Shown in pieces: positions 53,638 through 62,161 of a DNA stretch of 64,000 nt (within the stretch, counting starts at the first letter, position 1; the number at the start of each line of letters is the position of its first letter). The notes beneath the pieces were generated by a model. The model did no database searches and was not told the origin of the DNA. It saw nothing but the letters and a program-made list of their open reading frames with translations. Made by a program: the position numbers and the translations under genes. The stretch lies in the NCBI GenBank assembly GCA_044222395.1, contig JBGANK010000010.1, positions 1 through 64,000 of the forward strand. The letters are read 5' to 3'. The DNA comes from JAEUMD01 sp044222395 (GTDB lineage Bacteria; Pseudomonadota; Alphaproteobacteria; Rhizobiales; Hyphomicrobiaceae).

Positions 53638-54930
53638 TCACTCGTATCTCAGCGCTTCGACGGGATCGAGCTTCGACGCCTTCCACGATGGGTAGAGCGT
53701 CGCCAGCACCGACAAGAGCATCGCCATGAGGACGATGGTGGCCGTCTCGCGCGGGTTGATGTCGGCGGGCAGCTTGTTGAGATAGTAGACCTGGGGATCG
53801 AAGATCTGGGTGTTGGTGAGCCAAGCGACGAAGCCGCGGATGGACTCGATGTTCCAACAGAAGACGACGCCGAGGATGAAGCCCGCAATCGTACCGACGA
53901 TGCCGATCGATGCGCCGGTAATCAAGAACACGCGCATGATCGACCCCTTGGTCGCACCCATGGTTCTCAAGATCGCGATGTCGCGGCCCTTGTCCTTCAC
54001 CAGCATCATCAAGCCGGAGATGATGTTCAAGGCCGCCACCAGGACGATCAGCGAGAGAATGATGAACATCACGTTGCGCTCGACCTCGAGCACCTTGAAG
54101 AAGGTTTCGTTGCGCTGGCGCCAGTCATTGACCTGAACAGTCGGGCCGCCGACGCGGCGGATCTCCGCGGAGAATTGATCGACCGCCTCGGGATTGTCGA
54201 GGACAACTTCGAGCACGTCGACCTCGTTGCCCTTGTTGAAGTAGCGCTGCGCCTCGGCGAGCGGCATGAATACGATCATGCGATCGTACTCCGACATGCC
54301 CAATTCGAACACGGCCGAGACGACGTAGGGCTTTGATCGCGGCGCGGTTCCGAATGGCGTCGTGGCGCCGCGCGGCGAAACGAGCGTAATGGTGTCGCCG
54401 GCGGTCACTCGCAATGTGTTGGCAAGACGCTGGCCGATGGCGATGCCGCCCTGCGTGTCGAAGCCCTCGAGGCTGCCGCTTCGCACGTTGTCCCACACCA
54501 GCGCGAGCTTTCTCAGCGAGGCCTCGTCGATGCCGCGCACAAGCCCGCCGGTCGCCTGGACCGCGGAGGACACCATCACCTGGCCCTCGATCAACGGGAT
54601 CGCGACGTTGACGCCGGGCAATTCCTCGATGCGCTTGCGCACATCGCCGTAATCGGTGAAGGCGTCGCCGACCTTCATGACGATGACATGGCCGTTGAGG
54701 CCGAGGATCTTGGAGAAGAGGTCCTTGCGGAAGCCGTTCATGACGGCCATGACGATGATGAGCGTGGCAACGCCCAGCATGATGCCGAGGAAGGAGAAGC
54801 CGGCGATCACCGAGATGAACCCCTCCTTGCGTCGGGATCTCAGGTAACGCCCCGCCAGCATCCATTCGAAGGGCGAGAACGGTCGCGTTCGCGCGGTGGT
54901 CGAAGCTCTGCTCGCCATCACATCCGTCAT
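53638..54930 (-). CDS. lolC: Lipoprotein-releasing ABC transporter permease LolC/E
   Basis: 430 residues from ATG 54930 (MTDVMASRAS); the frame is open from 54978 but without a ribosome site. MacB-like periplasmic domain (GLNGHVIVMKVGDAF ... GIDEASLRKLALVW) between helix 1 (about 35-60: FISVIAGFSFLGIMLGVATLIIVMAVMNG) and three C-terminal helices with FtsX features (AALNIISGLMMLVKDKGRDIAILRTMGA). It ends SWKASKLDPVEALRYE, the standard end for LolC/E permeases. Single permease, so it likely acts as a homodimer. Followed by lolD 10 bases on. Confidence 0.94.
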   Translation of the reverse strand: MTDVMASRASTTARTRPFSPFEWMLAGRYLRSRRKEGFISVIAGFSFLGIMLGVATLIIVMAVMNGFRKDLFSKILGLNGHVIVMKVGDAFTDYGDVRKRIEELPGVNVAIPLIEGQVMVSSAVQATGGLVRGIDEASLRKLALVWDNVRSGSLEGFDTQGGIAIGQRLANTLRVTAGDTITLVSPRGATTPFGTAPRSKPYVVSAVFELGMSEYDRMIVFMPLAEAQRYFNKGNEVDVLEVVLDNPEAVDQFSAEIRRVGGPTVQVNDWRQRNETFFKVLEVERNVMFIILSLIVLVAALNIISGLMMLVKDKGRDIAILRTMGATKGSIMRVFLITGASIGIVGTIAGFILGVVFCWNIESIRGFVAWLTNTQIFDPQVYYLNKLPADINPRETATIVLMAMLLSVLATLYPSWKASKLDPVEALRYE

Positions 54931-55005
54931 CTCATGAATCCCTTGTCCCTCTCCCGCAAAACGGTGGCCGCACTCCAATACTTCAAGCGCGATGAATTCT
55001 CGCCT

Positions 55006-55461
55006 CTACTTCACGAGGAGCTTCCCCTCAACCGCCGCTTTCGTTTCCGGTGCACACGGCTTGCCTTTCACTGTGCCGCCGACAACCCCCATCGTGATGC
55101 CATGCAGCAGACCTACGAGTGCCATCTGGCGTTCCGACATTTTGAAGCGTTGGCGATGCAGCTGCATAAGGGGCAGAAAATTTCGCCGTTGCCAATCCAG
55201 GCCACAGTGCTCTGCCATTGATGAATTAGCCGCAGCGGAAACGATCAACTTCGCCTGTGCTTGGCTCAGCGGGGGATTGCGTCGCTCTTCGGCAGTGGCC
55301 GGCGCGCACTTTTCATTGCCACAGAACGCGCGTGGAAGATTGTCGAGGGCGAGGTTCATGAATCTCTGCCACGATGCATCCGCGTTAGCGGTGGATTGCT
55401 CGGCTTTCGCTCCTCCCGGCGCAACTATAGCAACCACGACTGCGGCAACGAGAAGTCTCAT
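55006..55461 (-). CDS. Small exported cysteine-containing protein
   Basis: 151 residues, signal peptide about 1-20 (MRLLVAAVVVAIVAPGGAKA). Mature part contains FCGNEKCAP, AEHCGLDWQRRNF and GKPCAPETKAAVEG, i.e. four Cys likely in two disulfides, and a helical stretch RQMALVGLLHGITMGVVGG. No known family recognised. It lies between lolC and proS, 54 bases after the proS stop, and probably travels with them. Confidence 0.65.
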   Translation of the reverse strand: MRLLVAAVVVAIVAPGGAKAEQSTANADASWQRFMNLALDNLPRAFCGNEKCAPATAEERRNPPLSQAQAKLIVSAAANSSMAEHCGLDWQRRNFLPLMQLHRQRFKMSERQMALVGLLHGITMGVVGGTVKGKPCAPETKAAVEGKLLVK

Positions 55462-55515
55462 ACGCCTAGCCCTTCGCCAGGGACAGATCGCCAGGTCAGC
55501 GAGTCCCTATTCCAC

Positions 55516-57048
55516 CTAGTACGCCCGTGCGATCAGCACGTATTCCTTGGCCGGCTTGCCATTGAAAATGCAAGTTCCCTCGATCTTGCCCTGGTCGAGC
55601 GGCGCATTGCGAATGGTCAGCTTCAACGCCTTGAGCCGCTCGGCAATTGCGTCGAGCTCCGTCCCTTCCGGTCTGGACCAAGGCACCTTGACCCAACCCT
55701 TGAACGGACCTGCTTCATCGTCGGCTTCTGTTGCACCGAAATGCGCCGAAACCTCGTCGAACGAGCGCATTCCGGAAACGATGTTGCCGTCGAGGCGCGC
55801 CTTGGCCTCGGCGTAGAGGCTCGCCTGGATGTTTTCCAGCAATGACGCCGCGCCAGCGACGAACTCGGCGCGCGGTTGGGTTTGTGAGATCACCTTGTCG
55901 CCATCGCGCAAGCGATCGCGGCGCATCAACGTCACATTCGCGCCTGCCGCATCGCGCCCGCCGATCTCGATGATGATTGGCGCGCCGCGGCGCACCCAGT
56001 TCCAGCGCTTCTCGGCGGACTTGGTGGGCTTCACATCGACGAGCACGCGGATGCCCTTCGCCTTCAGGTCCTTCTCGACGCCCTGACAATATTCGATGAG
56101 TGCCGCATCTTCCGGCTTGTCACGCAGCATTGGGATGATGACGATCTGGCGCGGCGCTATTCGCGGCGGCACGCGCAGGCCATCGTCGTCGCCGTGAGTC
56201 ATGATGACACCGCCGATGAGGCGCGTCGACACGCCCCAACTGGTCGTATGGCAGTATTCGAGCTTGCCTTCGGCGCTCTGGTACTGGATCTGTTGTGCCT
56301 CGGCGAAATGCGTGCCGAGATAATGCGAGGTGCCGGCCTGCAAGGCCTTGCCGTCCTGCATCATCGCCTCGATCGAATAGGTGTTGTCGGCGCCGGGGAA
56401 GCGCTCGTTGGCCGGCTTCTCGCCGGCGATGACGGGCATCGCCAGCACGTTCTCGGCGAACTCGCGGTAGACCTCGAGCATGCGCATGGTCTCGGCCATG
56501 GCGTCTTCGCGGTCAGCATGCGCGGTGTGGCCCTCCTGCCAGAGGAACTCGGCGGTGCGCAGGAAGAGCCGCGTGCGCATTTCCCAGCGCACGACGTTGG
56601 CCCACTGGTTCACGAGCAGCGGCAGATCGCGATAGCTCTTCACCCAGCGCTGGAAGGCGTCGCCGATGATGGTCTCGGAGGTCGGGCGCACGATCAGCGG
56701 CTCTTCGAGCTTCGCGGTGGGATCGAGCTCCAGCCTGCCGCCGACGTTCTTCAGGCGGTGATGCGTGACGACCGCCATCTCCTTGGCGAAGCCCTCGACG
56801 TGCTCAGCCTCCTTGGCGATGAAGCTCATCGGGATGAAGAGCGGGAAGTAGCAGTTGTCGTGGCCTGTATCCTTGATGCGCTGGTCGAGCTCGGACTGGA
56901 TCTTTTCCCAAACGCCCCAGCCCCACGGCTTGATGATCATGCAGCCGCGCACCGGACTCGTCTCGGCCATGTCGCCGTCGCGAACGACGGCCTGATACCA
57001 CTCCGGGAAATTCTCCTCGCGGGTGACGGAAAGCGCGCGCTTGCTCAT
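55516..57048 (-). CDS. proS: Prolyl-tRNA synthetase, archaeal/eukaryotic-like type
   Basis: 510 residues. Class II synthetase charging tRNA-Pro. It matches the type 3 (archaeal/eukaryotic-like) ProRS: RENFPEWYQAVV, EEPLIVRPTSETIIGDAFQRW, WEMRTRLFLRTAEFLWQEGHTAH (motif 2), and TTSWGVSTRLIGGVIMTHGDDDG (motif 3), then an anticodon domain and a C-terminal domain ending with a Tyr (LIARAY), typical of this type. Most Rhizobiales have a shorter bacterial-type ProRS of about 440 residues at this locus, next to lolC-lolD-dnaE. The editing insertion of the long bacterial type is absent. Well-formed and surely functional. Confidence 0.95.
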   Translation of the reverse strand: MSKRALSVTREENFPEWYQAVVRDGDMAETSPVRGCMIIKPWGWGVWEKIQSELDQRIKDTGHDNCYFPLFIPMSFIAKEAEHVEGFAKEMAVVTHHRLKNVGGRLELDPTAKLEEPLIVRPTSETIIGDAFQRWVKSYRDLPLLVNQWANVVRWEMRTRLFLRTAEFLWQEGHTAHADREDAMAETMRMLEVYREFAENVLAMPVIAGEKPANERFPGADNTYSIEAMMQDGKALQAGTSHYLGTHFAEAQQIQYQSAEGKLEYCHTTSWGVSTRLIGGVIMTHGDDDGLRVPPRIAPRQIVIIPMLRDKPEDAALIEYCQGVEKDLKAKGIRVLVDVKPTKSAEKRWNWVRRGAPIIIEIGGRDAAGANVTLMRRDRLRDGDKVISQTQPRAEFVAGAASLLENIQASLYAEAKARLDGNIVSGMRSFDEVSAHFGATEADDEAGPFKGWVKVPWSRPEGTELDAIAERLKALKLTIRNAPLDQGKIEGTCIFNGKPAKEYVLIARAY

Positions 57049-57339
57049 CGGCCAGCCTCTTGCGGCAGTTCGGACCGCCTTGTCAGGATCATCTTAGGTC
57101 TTGCGGTCCGCGGCTCGCGGGAACGGCGCATGCTCATCTTCTCTGATGTTGGCGGACCCGGGGGGCCGTGTCTGGATTGGCGTTTGACGCGACCGTCACG
57201 GCGACAAGAGCAGAGCGCGGACGATTGCCTCAGATCACTTCAGGCTCGGCTCTTAACGAAGATCAGCGCGCGCGGCAATGCTGGCACGGCTCCCGCGTGG
57301 GGATCAGCGGCATAGTTGTGGCTGAGTGCGGCCCTCATC
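57049..57339. other. Intergenic region upstream of proS
   Basis: About 290 bases between the proS start and the end of the next hypothetical gene. Probably holds the proS promoter. No gene, repeat or terminator recognised. Confidence 0.35.
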
Positions 57340-58251
57340 TCACGGACAGGCGGCAAGGAGGCAGAACGAAACGCGCACGCCGTCGTCGTCGGCCAGCAGC
57401 GCATCAACGCTTATCCGGAACGGCGCGGACTTGTCCTGGCTGGCAGCAGCACCTTTTGGGATCGCCGAGTTCAGGAGGGCCGCAAGTCCGACGCCGTTGG
57501 CGACGTCCCCAAGCTTGGTCGCTGTCCGTTCAAGCGCGGTGGGCAGGTCGGCCGCCAGCATTGCCTGCAACGCGCCACAACCAAGCTCGGCCGGCAGCCA
57601 GGACGGGGGGCAGGACAGAGAGAGGTTGCCCGCAATTTCGATGCCGGCCACCTGCAAGCGCGCGGTCGGTGTCGAGGAAGGGCGGGCGATGGAGCGTTGC
57701 GGCGTGTTCGACCGGATGCCGGAGAACGGGCCGATTTGAGCCGGACTGAATCTTATGCTGAATCGGGGTTGATGCCAGACGATCCGGGGCCGCGCCTGGG
57801 CTGGAATGCAGGGTCCATGGATGCACTCAGCGGACATCGTGATCGAGGCCGCACGGGGCGCGATCTCAAGGCCCAATCTTGATTGCCGTGGATCGTGCCT
57901 GGACCGAATCGCCATGGTGATCGGCGCCATTGGCAAAAGTGCATATCTGGCTCCGGCGATATTGAACTGCGGCGACTGCAGGGTGAACGTCGTGGTCGCT
58001 ATTGCCTCGTTACCGACATGCAGGCCAATCTCGATCGACGGCATTCCTTCTCGATCGGAGGACTCCAGCGTCAGATGCGACAGGCGGCCGATCAACGCGG
58101 CCATTTCCCCATACGTAAACCGAAGCTCTGCGCCGCAGACGGGAGGCGAGCGGACAGCGAACAAAGCGCAGCCAACAGCGCACATGAGCCGATTTACGCG
58201 TCGTTTGCCACTATCGCGGCACTGAAACCTGGCCTTGTGAACGCGGACCAT
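57340..58251 (-). CDS. Hypothetical exported protein
   Basis: 303 residues from ATG 58251; ATG 58185 (MCAVGCALFAV) is the other choice but would leave the signal peptide without its basic N-region (GKRRVNRL). The signal is RLMCAVGCALFAVRSPPVCGAE. The mature part shows beta-rich segments (MPSIEIGLHVGNEAIATTTF, RLGLEIAPRAASITMS, AGIEIAGNLSLSC) and a C-terminal stretch FRISVDALLADDDGVRVSFC. No family recognised. The coding nature is less sure than for other genes because the antisense frames are also long. Confidence 0.5.
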   Translation of the reverse strand: MVRVHKARFQCRDSGKRRVNRLMCAVGCALFAVRSPPVCGAELRFTYGEMAALIGRLSHLTLESSDREGMPSIEIGLHVGNEAIATTTFTLQSPQFNIAGARYALLPMAPITMAIRSRHDPRQSRLGLEIAPRAASITMSAECIHGPCIPAQARPRIVWHQPRFSIRFSPAQIGPFSGIRSNTPQRSIARPSSTPTARLQVAGIEIAGNLSLSCPPSWLPAELGCGALQAMLAADLPTALERTATKLGDVANGVGLAALLNSAIPKGAAASQDKSAPFRISVDALLADDDGVRVSFCLLAACP

Positions 58252-58257
58252 CACCAC

Positions 58258-58615
58258 GCCTGTCGTCGCCTTTGTGCATGGCTCGACGATAGATTGCGCT
58301 GCCTGCGCGGGGACAGCCGGGGCTCGCCTATTTCATGCGCAGCATTGTGGGAGAAGCGTTCATCCTGACGGGCGAATCAGCATGTTTACCGAGAAAATTG
58401 ATCCATCTCCGATGACAGCAGGCCACAGCTTGGGTATTGTACGTGCGTCTGTGAAAGAAAAGGGTCGAAACCATGCTTGGAATGGCAATCGGCCCAAGTC
58501 TAGGGAGTTGAGCAGGCCCCGGCGCACGGGTTTGCTTGTAGATCAGTACCGCTGATTGCCGGCCGCCACGCAAGCGTGCCAGACAGCAGCGTGTGGCGTC
58601 AGACTTGTGAGGATC
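58258..58615. other. Intergenic stretch without recognised features
   Basis: About 350 bases between the hypothetical protein and the terminator. Short open frames only, none with a recognisable motif. Confidence 0.35.
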
Positions 58616-58650
58616 AAAAAGAGCAGTGCTGCCTTGGCACTGCTCTTTTT
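58616..58650. terminator. Strong bidirectional intrinsic terminator
   Basis: AAAAAGAGCAGTGC (58616-58629) and GCACTGCTCTTTTT (58637-58650) form a perfect 14-pair stem with a seven-base loop and T runs on both strands. It lies about 125 bases beyond the DUF1467 stop and should end the leftward nuo-birA-rnj-mce-DUF1467 transcript. Confidence 0.9.
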
Positions 58651-58717
58651 GTTTCTTGTCGCAAGCGACGCGGGCAAACGAGCGATCCCAGAGGCATCAA
58701 CGGACGAAGCGGCCGGT

Positions 58718-58776
58718 TAGAGCTTTGAGCCTGTACTTCAAGCTCCACCGCTCACGCTTTTGGCCAGACATGCACT
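58718..58776. repeat. Degenerate copy of the double-hairpin repeat
   Basis: TAGAGCTTTGAGCCTGTACTTC and ACCGCTCACGCTTTTGGCC, then AGACATGCACTA, match the second half of the repeats at 18793 and 46833 (GAGCATGTTTTTCAC, ACCGCTCACACTTCAGC, AAACATGCTC) with many changes. Probably a decayed copy; the right end touches the DUF1467 stop. Confidence 0.5.
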
Positions 58777-59059
58777 ATGGCGCATTGGCGGGGCCGCGGA
58801 GCGGAAGTTGCAGCGGGAATGTCTCCGGATCGAGCCAGCCTTGCGTCACGCCCAGCCAAAAGATGAAAAAGGCGATCGTGGCGACGAGAGTATTGACCAG
58901 GAACACGCGACCAATGCGCGGACGCGAGGGCGCGCTTTCGTGAGTGCCCGGGACGATGTCGCCGTCCTCGGCTTGTGTGCGCAGACCGAAGGGCAGCACG
59001 GCGAACAGCGTCAGCCACCAAATGATCAGGTAGATCGCAGCGCCGAACGTGAAGCTCAT
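58775..59059 (-). CDS. DUF1467-family membrane protein
   Basis: 94 residues with two membrane helices: IYLIIWWLTLFAVLPFGL near the N-terminus and FLVNTLVATIAFFIFWLGV in the second half. The pattern FAVLPFGLRTQAEDGDIVPGTHESAP is the DUF1467 hallmark. The family is found in alphaproteobacteria next to mce and proS, with unknown function. Sixty bases after the mce stop and co-directional with it. Confidence 0.9.
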   Translation of the reverse strand: MSFTFGAAIYLIIWWLTLFAVLPFGLRTQAEDGDIVPGTHESAPSRPRIGRVFLVNTLVATIAFFIFWLGVTQGWLDPETFPLQLPLRGPANAP

Positions 59060-59118
59060 GACCTCGCGCGCCTCCTGCTGGTGCGGCTTCCAGAAAATTG
59101 CGCCACCATGACAGAGGA

Positions 59119-59523
59119 TCAGACCTGTTCAAGCTCGGTCAGCGTGCCCAGGAAGTCCTTGGGATGGAGGAACAGCACCGGCTTGCCATGTGCACCGATC
59201 TTGGGCTCACCGTCGCCCAGCACGCGTGCTCCCGCTGCTTTCAACTGATCGCGGGCGGCAATGATGTCGTCAACCTCGTAGCAGACGTGATGAATGCCGC
59301 CGTCCGGATTCTTTTCGAGGAACTTCGCGATCGGCGAGTTGGCGCCAAGCGGTTCGAGGAACTCGATCTTGGTGTTGGGCAGATTGACGAAGACCACCGT
59401 GACACCGTGATCGGGCTCGGCCTGCGGCTCGGTTACATGTGCGCCGAGCGTCTTGCGATAGGTGGCGACGGCCTTGTCCAGGTCCCTCACCGCGATAGCA
59501 ACATGATTGAGGCGTCCGATCAT
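59119..59523 (-). CDS. mce: Methylmalonyl-CoA epimerase
   Basis: 134 residues from ATG 59523. Interconverts (R)- and (S)-methylmalonyl-CoA in propionate metabolism. Vicinal-oxygen-chelate fold: MIGRLNHVAIAVRDLDKAVA with the first metal His, then IHHVCYEVDDI with a metal His, and FLHPKDFLGTLTELEQV with the C-terminal Glu ligand. Length is standard. Lies between rnj and the DUF1467 gene, as in other Rhizobiales. Confidence 0.93.
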   Translation of the reverse strand: MIGRLNHVAIAVRDLDKAVATYRKTLGAHVTEPQAEPDHGVTVVFVNLPNTKIEFLEPLGANSPIAKFLEKNPDGGIHHVCYEVDDIIAARDQLKAAGARVLGDGEPKIGAHGKPVLFLHPKDFLGTLTELEQV

Positions 59524-59627
59524 AACTGGCTCCCTGGCATTCGTCGTGGCGTAAGGCAGGTGTGACCGCGGTTTGCTCAGCCGCGGATCTGTTGCATATG
59601 AATGCACGTTGGGCCGTGCCAAGTCCA

Positions 59628-61337
59628 TCAGGCATCGATCACATTGATCAAGACCTTGCAAACGGGCTTTTTTCCCCATACCTCGTTGACCGCAGAACGC
59701 ACAGCGCGCCTGACTGCATCGCGCAGCAGCTCCGGGTCCTTTCGGCGCTTGGGCGGGATACTGTCGAGCGTGCCATCGACGGCATCGGCGACGATATCGA
59801 ACATCTCGTCGCCTTCCGCATCGAATTCCGGCACGCCGTCGAGCTCGATCTCCGCGTCACCGAGAATGTCGCCCTTCCTGTTCATGGCAATGGCAACGAT
59901 GCAGATGCCGACCATGGCCAGCTTTCGGCGGTTGCGAACCGGGCCTTCGACGCTCGGCACGATCAGGTTGCCGTCGCGGAACAGGCGGCCGACGGGAACG
60001 TCGTCGATGATCTGAGCAGGCCCGGGCGCCAAGCGTACCATTTCGCCGTTGAAGGCCGGGACGACGGTGGCGACGCCGGCCTGGCGCGCAATGTCGGCAT
60101 GTGAGTGAAGGTGGCGCGCCTCGCCATGCATCGGAACGGCGACCTGAGGCTTGATCCACTCGTACATCAGCTTGAGCTCGTCGCGACGCGGGTGGCCGGT
60201 GACATGGACCAGCGCATCGGTATCGGTCAGAACCTTGCAGCCCATGCGAACCAACGCGTTCTGGATGCGACCGACATCCTTCTCGTTGCCGGGAATGGTG
60301 CGCGAGGAGAAGATCACCAGGTCGCCCTTGGCGAGCTGGATGTCGGGATGCTCGTTGTCGGCCATGCGGGCGACGGCAGCGCGCGGTTCACCCTGGCTGC
60401 CGGTGCAGAGAAGTACGACGTCCTTGCGGTCGAGGTACTTGAACTGTTGCTGGTCGACGTAGCGGAAATCTTCAGGAAGATAGCCTGTTTCGCGCGCGAC
60501 CTCGATGACGCGATGAATGGCGCGGCCGGCGACGACCAAGGTCCGCTGGGCCGCAGCGGCGGCATCGGCGACGGCCTTGATGCGCGCCACATTGGAGGAG
60601 AATGTCGTGACCGCAACGCGATAGGGCGCCTTCTTGATGATGCCGGCAAGAGAGTTGGCGATGTCGAGCTCGGACGGCGAGCGGCCCTCACGCATGGCAT
60701 TGGTGGAATCGCTGATGAGCGCGGTGATGCCTTCCTTGCCGAGCGTGGTCAGGCGCGATTCATCTGGAGGCGCGCCGACGTAAGGTGTCTTGTCGAGCTT
60801 CCAATCACCGGTATGGAGCGCGATGCCGGCATGCGTGCGGATGGCCAAGGCGGAGGGCTCGGGGATCGAGTGCGACATGGTCACGAACTCGATCGCGAAC
60901 GGCCCGATCTCGATGTTGCCACCCATAGGCACGACATTGACCGGCGGCTTGATTCGGCCACCGAATTCGGCGGCCTTGGCGCGCAACATTCCCGCGGTGA
61001 ACGGCGTCGCGTAAATCGGCGCTTCCAGGCGCGGCCACAGATCGATGACGGCACCGATGTGATCCTCATGGGCGTGGGTGATCACAATACCAGCGAGCGC
61101 CTTGCGCTCCTCGACCAGAAAGCGCAGATCGGGAAGGATGACGTCGACGCCGGGGTCGAACTCGCCTTCCGGAAATGTGATGCCCAGATCAACCAGCAGC
61201 CATTTGCGGGCCTTGGGCGGGCCATAGCCGTAAAGATAGGCATTCATGCCGATCTCGCCCATTCCACCCAGCGCCACGAGCACGAATTCATCGCGCTGCG
61301 TGTCCTCGCCTCCCTGCCTCTTTGTCGAATTCCCCAT
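59628..61337 (-). CDS. rnj: Ribonuclease J
   Basis: 569 residues from ATG 61337 (MGNSTKRQGGED). Metallo-beta-lactamase/beta-CASP nuclease with 5'-3' exo- and endonuclease activity on RNA, the usual RNase of alphaproteobacteria. Zinc ligands: ITHAHEDHIGAV and VTMSHSIPE, and LHTGDWKLD; beta-CASP region with ISDSTNAM, CTGSQGEPRAAVARM and VTGHPRRDELKLM. C-terminal domain is present. 35 bases after birA. Confidence 0.95.
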   Translation of the reverse strand: MGNSTKRQGGEDTQRDEFVLVALGGMGEIGMNAYLYGYGPPKARKWLLVDLGITFPEGEFDPGVDVILPDLRFLVEERKALAGIVITHAHEDHIGAVIDLWPRLEAPIYATPFTAGMLRAKAAEFGGRIKPPVNVVPMGGNIEIGPFAIEFVTMSHSIPEPSALAIRTHAGIALHTGDWKLDKTPYVGAPPDESRLTTLGKEGITALISDSTNAMREGRSPSELDIANSLAGIIKKAPYRVAVTTFSSNVARIKAVADAAAAAQRTLVVAGRAIHRVIEVARETGYLPEDFRYVDQQQFKYLDRKDVVLLCTGSQGEPRAAVARMADNEHPDIQLAKGDLVIFSSRTIPGNEKDVGRIQNALVRMGCKVLTDTDALVHVTGHPRRDELKLMYEWIKPQVAVPMHGEARHLHSHADIARQAGVATVVPAFNGEMVRLAPGPAQIIDDVPVGRLFRDGNLIVPSVEGPVRNRRKLAMVGICIVAIAMNRKGDILGDAEIELDGVPEFDAEGDEMFDIVADAVDGTLDSIPPKRRKDPELLRDAVRRAVRSAVNEVWGKKPVCKVLINVIDA

Positions 61338-61372
61338 CAACCCTACCGTCCGTGCTCCGTGCGTTGGGTGAC

Positions 61373-62152
61373 TTAGGACATTTCCCGCGCCGAGGCGAGC
61401 GTCACGTCGCCGAAATTGAACTTTCGACAGACGCCGCCTTCGTCGCCGAGCAGCAAGGCACCGTCGGAATCGAGTCCGGCAAACCGGCCGGAGACGGGCC
61501 CGGCTGGGGTTGTGATCGCCAATTCAGTGCCGAGTGGCACCGTGCGGGTCATCCAGGCGGCGCGAATTGACGCAATGCCTTCACTGCCATTCAGCACCGC
61601 CAGCCAGCGCAGAAACACGTTGTCGAGCGCTTTTGCTGCCGTCAGAGGCGTGATTGTGCGGCCCGTGACCTCAGACAGTGCGGCCACCTGTCGTCCTGGG
61701 ATGGCCGGCGCGACCGCCAGGTTCAGCCCGAAGCCGATGACGGCAACGCGGCGTCCAGCGAACTGCGCGCTTTCGACCAGGATTCCGACCAGCTTGGCGT
61801 GGTCGATCAGGACATCGTTGGGCCACTTGAGCACGAGGCCACCGATCGGCTTGCCGCCGGCCAGGGCGACGACCGCATCGTAGGCAGCGATCCCCGCGAC
61901 CAGCGGCAGGAAGCCAGCGAGCCCTGTTTCGCCGTCGAGCGTCAGCAGCAGACTTGCGGCGAGGTTTCCCTCAGGAGACAACCATGAGCGTCCAAGCCGG
62001 CCGCGACCGGCGGTCTGGCGATCGGCAATCACCCAAAGCGGCCCGGTGCGGCCTTCTAAGGCGAGGCGCATGGCTTCGGAATTGGTGGAAGCCACCTGCT
62101 CCATACGCACGTGGCGAGAGGCCCAATCCGTCGTGTCGCCTAAGGCAGTCAT
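61373..62152 (-). CDS. birA: Biotin-[acetyl-CoA-carboxylase] ligase, monofunctional
   Basis: 259 residues. Attaches biotin to carboxylases. Biotin-binding loop TAGRGRLGRSWLSP, and LKWPNDVLIDHAKLVGILVE. The N-terminal helix-turn-helix repressor domain of E. coli BirA is absent, so no role in transcription control. Nine bases after nuoN and 35 before rnj, so it shares the complex I operon, as in other Rhizobiales. Confidence 0.95.
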   Translation of the reverse strand: MTALGDTTDWASRHVRMEQVASTNSEAMRLALEGRTGPLWVIADRQTAGRGRLGRSWLSPEGNLAASLLLTLDGETGLAGFLPLVAGIAAYDAVVALAGGKPIGGLVLKWPNDVLIDHAKLVGILVESAQFAGRRVAVIGFGLNLAVAPAIPGRQVAALSEVTGRTITPLTAAKALDNVFLRWLAVLNGSEGIASIRAAWMTRTVPLGTELAITTPAGPVSGRFAGLDSDGALLLGDEGGVCRKFNFGDVTLASAREMS

Positions 62153-62161
62153 CGGCCGGCG

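Noticed and set aside
58616..58650. Possible small RNA or tRNA from the hairpin
   Set aside because: It is a plain bidirectional terminator stem with T runs on both sides; no cloverleaf or conserved RNA is visible.
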